Assembly (NCBI GenBank): GCA_050952935.1
Contig: JBMNLS010000001.1
Location: 1,240,001-1,304,000, forward strand
Origin: UBA6115 sp050952935
GTDB taxonomy: Bacteria > Bacillota > Clostridia > Christensenellales > Aristaeellaceae
Length of the DNA stretch: 64,000 nucleotides
Direction of reading: 5' to 3'
Part shown: one piece after another, positions 57,822-64,000 of the stretch
How the letters are laid out: every line of letters begins with the position of its first letter
Position numbering within the stretch: position 1 is the first letter of the stretch
The notes under the pieces: model-generated
Told to the model about the DNA's origin: nothing
Databases searched by the model: none
What the model saw: only the letters and a program-made list of their open reading frames with translations
Translations under genes and position numbers: made by a program

Positions 57822-58304
57822 TTACTTAGTCTGAATGGCCTGGGTATTGCCAGATGCAGCGGCCTCCAGAAGCGCGTCAAACATATTGCGAACAGCGTTA
57901 CTGGAAATTGTAGCGCCGGTGATTCCGTCGATATCTTCGCCCTTGGCAGCTTCTGTTGCCTGCTTGATCAATTCGGGCAGCCATTCGCTGGGATGGGGAG
58001 TCATGGGATACTGGGACTTGGAAATCTGGGATTTCAGATCACCGGTGCTGTTCAGAGAGTCAATCTGAATGTCAGTAATTGCGCCGCCTTCAACGTTGAT
58101 GATCATGTAATCACGCCAACCCATCAGGGCAATCGTGTCCTTGTCAGAAGCGTAGGCAGTATATTTGCCATCCTGAAGCGACGAAAATACAACCTGAGAG
58201 GCGTTCTTGTTTACCAGTTCCGTTTCTGCCATTTCTGCATTTGAGCATACGGCAATGGACAGAAGAATGAGAAACATCAGAAGAAGAATACAGAATTTAC
58301 GCAT
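57822..58304 (-). CDS. Secreted FMN-binding domain protein (ApbE target)
   Basis: About 160 residues from MRKFCILLLMFLILLSIAVC, a signal peptide or lipoprotein-like leader (start 58304; the frame is open to 58457). The FMN_bind domain includes DGKYTAYASD, INVEGGAITDIQIDSLNSTG and the flavinylation motif DGITGATISSNAVRNMFD, where the Thr of T-G-A-T-I-S is the residue ApbE links to FMN. It should be an extracytosolic one-flavin electron carrier. The ApbE domain of the 51873-54764 protein is the obvious transferase. Confidence 0.92.
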   Translation of the reverse strand: MRKFCILLLMFLILLSIAVCSNAEMAETELVNKNASQVVFSSLQDGKYTAYASDKDTIALMGWRDYMIINVEGGAITDIQIDSLNSTGDLKSQISKSQYPMTPHPSEWLPELIKQATEAAKGEDIDGITGATISSNAVRNMFDALLEAAASGNTQAIQTK

Positions 58305-58395
58305 GTTTACCTCCAGTAGTTTTTCTAAAGCATAGCATAATATCGAAGAATTAGGAATCACATCATACTTTGAACCAATGGGAATCTCATGTCGG

Positions 58396-60090
58396 TTAAA
58401 GTTTTTGGTTGTATCCTCCTCTATCAACCGTACTTTCCTGCCCATTTCGCAACGCAAACCTCATCCTAAGTCTATTACCTGCAATTCGGCTCACAACTAC
58501 CCTCTCCACCATCGCTACAAACACCCCAGGATCAAACTCCACATCCGCTTCCTGCTTTTCAAACATCCGCAGGAACAGTGCAATCTGCTTCTTCCTCGCT
58601 TCCCGACTGCGTACCTCTTCGTCAATCTCCCGGATTCTATCCGTCGCCTGTTTGTACTGTACACTCAGCGCATCGTATTCCCGGCGATACGCTTCCTGAT
58701 CTATCTCCGTCCGCGCATTGTCATTCACCAGCCGACGAATGCGCTCATTCAGCAGAAGTAGCTTTTCTTCCAAACCTTCTTGTTCGATCCTCAGATCACC
58801 CGCGTCCAGCACTTCCTTCACCGCCAATCTGCACGCAGTAATCACATACTCGCGCTGTGCAATCATTCTACGCATAACCTCTTCAAATGCACACTCCAGC
58901 GTTTCCTGCGAAACATGCGGAGATGTGCATTTTTGCTGTCCGTTGTATTTGTGATTACAGCGCCAGACCACTTTGCGATACTGGTCGTTGCTGTGCCACA
59001 CCTTGCTGCCATAGAAGTGACCGCAGTCTCCGCATACAATTCTGCTGGCAAAGCAGCCATTTCCGCTGTACTGACCCTTCAGCGCTTTCCGGCGCACGAG
59101 CTCAATCTGAACCAGATCAAAAACGTCCGCGTCCACAATCGCCGGATGGCTGTCCTGCACATAATACTGAGGCACTTCGCCTTCGTTTACCTTCATTTTC
59201 TTCGTCAGGAAGTCCGTGCAGTAGGTCTTCTGCAAAAGTGCGTCACCTTTGTATTTTTCGTTCGTCAGAATACTCTCCACCGTACCGGGATACCACGCTG
59301 TCCGTTTCCCTTGCTCATCGCAACTGCCGGTAAGCTTTTTCTTTTCCGCTGGCGAGGGTATCCCCTGCTCATTTAGCTTCCTGGCGATCATGTTGGTTGT
59401 ATCGCCTTCAAGGAAACGCTTGTAGATCGCCCGGACAATTTCCGCTTCCTCCTCCACGATCTCCGGCAGTCCATCCGCACCCTTTCTGTATCCCATGAAT
59501 CGCTTATACGGCATGCTGACCTTGCCATCAGCAAAGCGCTTGCGCATGCCCCATGTCACATTTTCAGAAATGGATCGGCTCTCTTCCTGCGCCAGGCTGC
59601 TCATAATCGTAATCAGCAATTCACCCTTGGAATCCAGCGTGTAGATGTTCTCCTTTTCAAAATACACCTCCACGCCACGTTCTTTCAGCTTGCGCACGGT
59701 CGTCAGACTATCCACCGTATTGCGCGCAAACCTGGATACGGATTTTGTAATGATCAGGTCAATCTTTCCATTCAGCGCATCGCGTACCATGGCATTGAAG
59801 CCATCCCGGCGCTTGGTGTTCGTTGCAGAAATGCCCTCGTCAGTGTACACCTGCACGAACTCCCAATCGTCCGTTTCTTCCTTCGCATGGATGTAGCGGG
59901 TATAGTAATCCACCTGCGCTTCATAGCTAGTCTGCTGTTCTTCGCTGTCCGTCGATACGCGCGCATAAGCAGCCACTTTGCGCCGTCTGCCAGCATGCAG
60001 CGGTATCTGCGTAATCGGGCGCATGCGCTGAGGAATCACCGTTACGTTTTTCGCTCTCGGTTGGATCATGTTTCTCCTTGTCTCACTCAT
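58396..60090 (-). CDS. Large serine recombinase
   Basis: About 564 residues from MSETRRNMIQPRAKNVTVIP (ATG 60090 behind AGGAAAG). The resolvase domain has VAAYARVSTDSEEQQTSYEA (catalytic Ser), IDLIITKSVSRFARNTVDSL (the R-F-A-R-N motif) and IMSSLAQEESRSISENVTWG. The recombinase domain follows, with GYRKGADGLPEIVEEEAEIV and VESILTNEKYKGDALLQKTY. Zinc ribbon: RIVCGDCGHFYGS...WRCNHKYNGQQKC. It ends in a coiled coil. It probably inserts and excises a mobile element. Its start overlaps the truncated upstream recombinase. Confidence 0.93.
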   Translation of the reverse strand: MSETRRNMIQPRAKNVTVIPQRMRPITQIPLHAGRRRKVAAYARVSTDSEEQQTSYEAQVDYYTRYIHAKEETDDWEFVQVYTDEGISATNTKRRDGFNAMVRDALNGKIDLIITKSVSRFARNTVDSLTTVRKLKERGVEVYFEKENIYTLDSKGELLITIMSSLAQEESRSISENVTWGMRKRFADGKVSMPYKRFMGYRKGADGLPEIVEEEAEIVRAIYKRFLEGDTTNMIARKLNEQGIPSPAEKKKLTGSCDEQGKRTAWYPGTVESILTNEKYKGDALLQKTYCTDFLTKKMKVNEGEVPQYYVQDSHPAIVDADVFDLVQIELVRRKALKGQYSGNGCFASRIVCGDCGHFYGSKVWHSNDQYRKVVWRCNHKYNGQQKCTSPHVSQETLECAFEEVMRRMIAQREYVITACRLAVKEVLDAGDLRIEQEGLEEKLLLLNERIRRLVNDNARTEIDQEAYRREYDALSVQYKQATDRIREIDEEVRSREARKKQIALFLRMFEKQEADVEFDPGVFVAMVERVVVSRIAGNRLRMRFALRNGQESTVDRGGYNQKL

Positions 60091-60966
60091 TAGCACATGC
60101 TTTCCTTTCCTCATGGTAGCGCATCATTTTCTGTCTGGCCTGTTCCTTTTTCTCTGGCGTCCAACTTTCCCGGCGCGACCTGTCCTTCCATGTTTTGGTC
60201 ATCACCTTTCCATCCGTCAGAATGAACTCCAGCTGATTTCCCGGCTGCACAAGAATGTGCTCCACCTCAGCGCCGTCATCGTAGACCTCCTGCACGATCG
60301 GCAGCAGAATATCCTCCGGGATCTGCTTGGATGCGCACAGCGCTTTGCCTTTCAGGTTGAACGTTCTACATATCCAGACCGGTTTTGCATAAGGTGTTCC
60401 AGCCTTAGTGATTTTCCTATTGTATCCCTTTCCGCACTGTCCGCAGAAAATCTTGCCAGTAATCCCTTCTGTGGTGACAATCGTCCTGATACGTTTTCGT
60501 CCATACTTTTCTTTGCGCCGAGCCATTTCAATCTGCACCATCAGGAACGTGTCCCGATCGATAATCCCCTCATGATCGTCCTGCACGAAGTACTGCGGCA
60601 GTTCACCACGGTTGGGCAGCGTTTTCTTCTCGATATGGTTATTGACATAATACTTTTGTAGCATCAGGTCGCCTGCGTATTTTTCGTTGCGCAGAATGTC
60701 TGTCACCACGCTCGGCACCCACTCGCCGCCATCTGGCGATAGGATGCCCTTGTCATTGAGCGCACGCGTGATCTTTAGCCTACCCATGCCAGAAAGATAC
60801 ATGTCATATATGCTGCGCACCACCTCGGCTTCTTCATCCTTCACGGTGTATACACCATTTCTCACATCGTATCCGTAGATCGTCTGCCCAGTCGGAATCC
60901 CGTCAGCAAACTGCCTGCGGATGCGCCACTTGCAGTTTTCTGATACGCTCCGGCTCTCCTCCTGGC
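60083..60966 (-). pseudogene. Second large serine recombinase, N-terminally truncated
   Basis: Homology begins at QEESRSVSENCKWRIRRQFA (about 60966), the end of the resolvase domain, so the catalytic serine domain is missing. It continues with IYGYDVRNGVYTVKDEEAEV, VVTDILRNEKYAGDLMLQKY, ITGKIFCGQCGKGYNRKITK and KGKALCASKQIPEDILLPIV. The open frame to 61126 runs backward into a tRNA gene and unrelated bases. Tandem serine recombinases are common in Clostridia elements; here the first has lost its catalytic part, probably in the event that placed it next to the tRNA. Confidence 0.85.
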
Positions 60967-61065
60967 GGAGAGGTTGGGATTCAGGCCCATGCTGAATGCC
61001 GGCTTTCGATAGTAAGAATTTGTCGGAAAAATAAGAAATCCCCTGATTTCTCAAGGAATTTCGGG

Positions 61066-61141
61066 TGGTGGAGCATAGCGGATTCGAACCGCTGACCTCT
61101 ACAATGCGAATGTAGCGCGCTACCAACTGTGCTAATGCCCA
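61066..61141 (-). tRNA. tRNA-Ala (anticodon CGC), possibly degenerate
   Basis: The minus strand folds as a tRNA of 76 bases including CCA. The anticodon stem is CTACA/TGTAG with loop TTCGCAT (CGC, Ala). The T arm is AGCGG-TTCGAAT-CCGCT, the D arm GCAC-AGTTGGTA-GCGC, and the acceptor TGGGCAT/ATGCTCC. The G3-U70 pair expected for alanine is present. Two flaws: the first acceptor pair is T-C, and there is an A-C mismatch in the D stem. Either it is a rare isoacceptor or the 5' edge was altered by integration. Confidence 0.65.
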
Positions 61142-61228
61142 TTCTTTGCCTTACGCGCCGTCCCCTTTACATTCCCCAAAAGATATGCGAAAATTCAGGC
61201 AGGACAATTAGCACAAGGAGGGTTCTCC

Positions 61229-62035
61229 ATGGGACTGTTTGACAAGAAATTTTGCAATATCTGTAACGGAAAAATCGGGCTACTGGGCAATCGCAAGCTG
61301 GCCGACGGCAACCTATGCAAAGATTGCGCCCGGCTACTTTCCCCTTTTGTGACGGACAGGCGGCAATCCTCGGTGGAGGAGATTCGCCAACATTTAAACT
61401 ACCGGGAAGAGAACAAAAAGCAAGTGGAGGCTTTCACTCCCACCCGCATTTTAGGCAACACCACCAAGGTGTATCTGGACGAAAACAGTCAGCGCTTCTT
61501 GGTAACCCGCCAGAAGGACTGGCGCGACGGCAATCCCGACATTGTACCCCTCAGCCAGGTAATTGAATGCCAGCTGGAGGTGAAAGAAGACAAGACGGAA
61601 CTGTATCAGGAAAACGCCGAGGGCAAAAAAGTCAGCTACGACCCGCCCCGGTATGAGTGTGAGTATCGGTTCGACATCACCATCCCCATCAACTCCCCCT
61701 ATTTTGACGAAATCACTTTTGAACTGAGCGACGAAAGGCCCGACAGCCCCTATACCGACGCCTACCGGGAGTTGGAGCGGCAGGCGGATGAATTGCGGCG
61801 CGCATTGAAATCTGTTGCAGGCGGTGCGCCCGCTGCTCAGCAAGCCCCCCCGAGCATTTCTAATACTGACACTTGGGCATGCGCCTGTGGCGCCACCAAT
61901 TCCGGCAAGTTCTGCATAGAATGTGGCACCAAAAAGCCGGAAGGCCCCGCACGTTGCGCAAGCTGCGGCCATCAGCCACAGACACAAACTCCGCACAGAT
62001 TCTGCCCCGAATGCGGCGCGCCCTTTGGCGGGTGA
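61229..62035 (+). CDS. DUF4428-type zinc-ribbon protein
   Basis: A 268-residue protein. The N-terminal zinc finger is KFCNICNGKIGLLGNRKLAD with NLCKDCARLLSPF (DUF4428-like). Residues about 70-180 form a PH/bPH2-like beta domain (TKVYLDENSQRFLVTRQKDW, YECEYRFDITIPINSPYFDE). A linker and three C-terminal zinc ribbons follow (WACACGATNSGKFCIECGTK, CASCGHQ, RFCPECGAPFGG). Such proteins are frequent in Clostridia and of unknown function. AAGGAGGGTTCTCC precedes the ATG. Confidence 0.8.
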   Translation: MGLFDKKFCNICNGKIGLLGNRKLADGNLCKDCARLLSPFVTDRRQSSVEEIRQHLNYREENKKQVEAFTPTRILGNTTKVYLDENSQRFLVTRQKDWRDGNPDIVPLSQVIECQLEVKEDKTELYQENAEGKKVSYDPPRYECEYRFDITIPINSPYFDEITFELSDERPDSPYTDAYRELERQADELRRALKSVAGGAPAAQQAPPSISNTDTWACACGATNSGKFCIECGTKKPEGPARCASCGHQPQTQTPHRFCPECGAPFGG

Positions 62036-62676
62036 GAAAAAATCATCTTAACTAAAGAGTAGCTTTAACGCGGCTTTCAGCCCATCAACAAAGGCTCTTT
62101 TTTCGTGAGGAGCCTTTGTTGCATATTGTATGATGTTGCATTATCAAGCAATTTTTGTTGGTAGGCTACTTTTGCCTGATGAACCGAAAAAACCGATGTG
62201 CCTACCGCAGAGCAATGCCGCAACGCGCCTAAGCGTCATTGGCAGGTTTAGCATGATAAAGGTTCTCCGGGACACAGTACAACAAATAGTTTTTTGCGTA
62301 TATCAGGCTAATGGGCTCAGTTTCGTGCCCCTTGATGCAATAGGGGCTGAGTATATTGGCTGACTGTACGCAAGCGCCGAGCCCGCCCATTGTTAATGTG
62401 TGACCTGAACGCTACACCAGGTTTGAGGGAGTAGGCGTTGATATGAAATAGACAAACAATGAGAACCTTTCAATTTAGCCATACAATTTAATTATGGCCT
62501 TCAAAGCTCCCATGGGGGGTAAGTAGCTAATCAGGCTAACGGCACATTCAAATACTAGAAAGCATCACCTAGGAATTTCTGAAGCCGCCATCAAGTCAAG
62601 AATACTTATATTTCAAGCCCTTTCCGGCCCCTTTGCGCCAGAGAGGGCTTCTTCATTTTGTATCAAAATCAGCAGG
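62036..62676. other. Gene-free stretch between the zinc-ribbon gene and a broken hsdM
   Basis: About 640 bases in which I see no convincing gene. It contains the inverted repeat at 62086-62121. A 77-codon frame (62130-62363) has no ribosome site or recognisable product. AT-rich intergenic-looking bases lead up to the broken start of the hsdM remnant. It is probably debris from an element insertion or deletion. Confidence 0.6.
62086..62121. repeat. Perfect 12-base inverted repeat, hairpin
   Basis: CAACAAAGGCTC (62086-62097) and GAGCCTTTGTTG (62110-62121) flank a T-rich loop. It lies 50 bases after the zinc-ribbon gene stop. The T-run is in the loop rather than after the stem, so it is not a standard terminator for either strand, though it could stall transcription. 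Confidence 0.7.
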
Positions 62677-63579
62677 AACATAGACCCCACCTGTGGCAGC
62701 GCCGGTATGCTGATCTCCAGCATCGTTTACCTCAAGGACAAGGGGCTTGAGTGGCGCAATGTCAAGTGTTTCGGGCAGGAAATCAATGAGCTGTCATCTT
62801 CCATTGCCCGCATGAACCTGTTTCTGCATGGGGTGGAATATTTTGACATCGTCAACGATGATACGCTCAGGCGACCCGCCTTTGTGGATGGTGGAAGATT
62901 GCGGCAGTTTGACCTGTGCCTCGCTAATCCGCCTTACTCCATCAGCGAATGGAACCGAGATGCCTTTATGAATGATCCCTATGGAAGGAATTTCCTAGGG
63001 GTACCGCCTCAGGGCCGTGCGGATTATGCCTTCTTTCAACATATCCTGAAAAGCCTGAAGCCGGATACGGGCCGATGCGCCATCCTGTTTCCGCATGGGG
63101 TTTTGTTTCGGGAGGAAGAGGCTGAGATGAGAGAGAAATTAGTGAGAAGAGACCTTGTGGAGTGCGTCATCGGTATTGGAAGAAATTTGTTTTACAATTC
63201 GCCAATGGAGGCTTGCATAGTCATATGCCGAATGAATAAACCGGCTGAGCGTCGAAATAGAGTACTTTTCATCGACGCTCGCAAAGAGGTGACTCGGAAG
63301 AATGCGCAAAGCTACCTAGAAAGCGATCACATCAAGAAGATTGCGTCTTGTTACCTGAACTATACAAGTCTTGACGGCTTCTCAGTTGTCTCAAACACTG
63401 GTGAAATCGTTGCCAATGCGTGTTCTCTGCACATCCCGCTCTATGTAGAGAAAGTCCGTATCAACCTGGAAGTTCTGCCAGTGGAGGATGCCATTGCGGA
63501 TTGGATGGTTGCTTCCCAGGCCACAAAAGAATCGGTTCAGCAAGTACTGGATTCCATTGGAGGCGATTTGAATGCCTGA
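62677..63579 (+). pseudogene. hsdM: Type I restriction methyltransferase (second locus), N-terminally truncated
   Basis: Sequence resembling HsdM starts at about NIDPTCGSAGMLISSIVYLK (motif I, SAM site), so about 200 N-terminal residues are missing. It continues with VKCFGQEINELSSSIARMNL, DLCLANPPYSISEWNRDAFM (NPPY), GRADYAFFQHILKSLKPDTG and RDLVECVIGIGRNLFYNSPM. It ends LDSIGGDLNA, overlapping the hsdS start by eight bases. It is not the same gene as the hsdM at 35238. Without its N-terminal domain it is probably inactive. Confidence 0.87.
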
Positions 63580-63951
63580 GTATCGTTTTGATGAAATCGC
63601 ACTCAATCTCAACGAAAAGAGAATGCCCACGCCTGAAGACAAGTACTCGTATATTGGTCTTGAACATCTCGATAGCGGCAAGTTAGAAGTCACTCGCTGG
63701 GGAAGTGAGGTTGAGATTACTGGGCAGAAGCTCGTCATGCGCAAGGGTGATATTCTTTTTGGAAGAAGGAATACATATCTGCGACGCGTAGCGATTGCTC
63801 CCCACGATGGTTTGTTTTCCGCTCATGGCATGATATTCCGCCCAAATAACAAGGTAATCAATGAGAAGCTGTTCCCTTTCTTTCTAGCCTCAGACTATTT
63901 TATGGACGCTGCGATTCGAATTTCCGTCGGTTCTCTTTCTCCGACTGTAAA
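63572..63951 (+). pseudogene. hsdS: Type I restriction specificity subunit, cut off by an IS element
   Basis: From MPEYRFDEIALNLNEKRMPT the frame reads as the first half of a target-recognition domain (YSYIGLEHLDSGKLEVTRWG, LVMRKGDILFGRRNTYLRRV, GLFSAHGMIFRPNNKVINEK, LFPFFLASDYFMDAAIRISV, GSLSPTVK). After this it runs straight into the IS256 end at 63952. So the gene has been interrupted after about 127 residues. Confidence 0.88.
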
Positions 63952-64000
63952 GGTACTGTCAAATCAAGTTCGCAACTTTGGACTCCGTTTACCATGTCAC
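63952..64000 (-). mobile_element. IS256-family element, end copy at the window edge
   Basis: These 49 bases (GGTACTGTCAAATCAAGTTC and onward) are identical to 49588-49636, where they start a copy of an IS256-type element. The element enters hsdS here and continues beyond the window. Orientation is assumed to be the same as for the first copy, since the matching strand is the same. Confidence 0.85.

Noticed and set aside
60967..61126. N-terminal extension of the second recombinase
   Set aside because: The reading frame there translates the tRNA-Ala gene and its flank; it has no resemblance to a resolvase domain.
62130..62363. 77-codon plus-strand frame
   Set aside because: No ribosome site, no recognisable motif, and it lies in a region of element debris.

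Overview
The window is a mosaic of a Firmicutes-type (most likely gut Clostridia) genome. The protein families, AGGAGG ribosome-binding sites, frequent TTG/GTG starts and fairly high GC fit this; I cannot name the species. The left 35 kb is a siphovirus-type prophage. The middle is a restriction/defence island. The right 14 kb is chromosomal and mobile-element sequence with signs of IS-linked breakage.

Prophage, 1-34970. Reading leftward on the minus strand, the phage genes run from the early region to the structural genes. In that order they are: Y-family polymerase, sigma-like factor, an SNF2 helicase split by an HNH gene, A-family DNA polymerase (frameshifted), primase-helicase, VRR-NUC nuclease, DUF1492 regulator, S-adenosylmethionine synthetase, ParB-methyltransferase, both terminase subunits, portal, ClpP-like protease, HK97 capsid, head fibre, connectors, tail proteins, tail chaperone with a frame-shifted extension, and the start of the tape measure. 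The lysogeny side (32764-34970) runs rightward: repressor with a promoter and operator-like repeats, ImmA-type protease, small proteins, SLOG protein. Two secreted-protein genes (1089-1670 and 8107-9831) sit on the plus strand inside the late operon, as lysogenic-conversion morons do.

The most unusual region is 13.7-17.7 kb. It is a very GC-rich plus-strand operon, opposite to the phage genes. It encodes an Ala-rich protein, an amidoligase, several small proteins and a gamma-glutamylcyclotransferase-like protein. Each of the first four junctions between genes carries a sequence that folds as a complete type I hammerhead ribozyme: CUGANGA core, stem II, GAAA, stem III, UC cleavage site, closed by a CYCGC/GCGRG stem I. 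The ribozymes overlap or abut the upstream stop codon. At least two are followed by a small hairpin and a strong ribosome-binding site. I infer that the polycistronic RNA cuts itself into single-gene messages.

Defence island, 35.2-49.5 kb, plus strand: type I restriction-modification (hsdM, hsdS, hsdR), an EVE-McrB/McrC pair, a J-domain coiled-coil protein tightly coupled to a HIRAN protein, an HhH-glycosylase-like protein, two small uncharacterised proteins, a MazG-like pyrophosphohydrolase and an HNH nuclease.

Right side, 49.6-64 kb. An IS256-family end is fused in mid-gene to the C-terminal part of a fumarate-reductase-type flavoprotein, followed by its iron-sulfur subunit. Next is a secreted redox cluster: an arylsulfate sulfotransferase fused to ApbE flavin transferase, a thioredoxin-fold protein, a split-barrel-like secreted protein, a LysR regulator and an FMN-binding protein carrying an ApbE target motif. 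Then come two large serine recombinases (one truncated), a tRNA-Ala, a zinc-ribbon protein and a second type I restriction locus broken at both ends. Its hsdS is interrupted by the same IS end that occurs at 49.6 kb.
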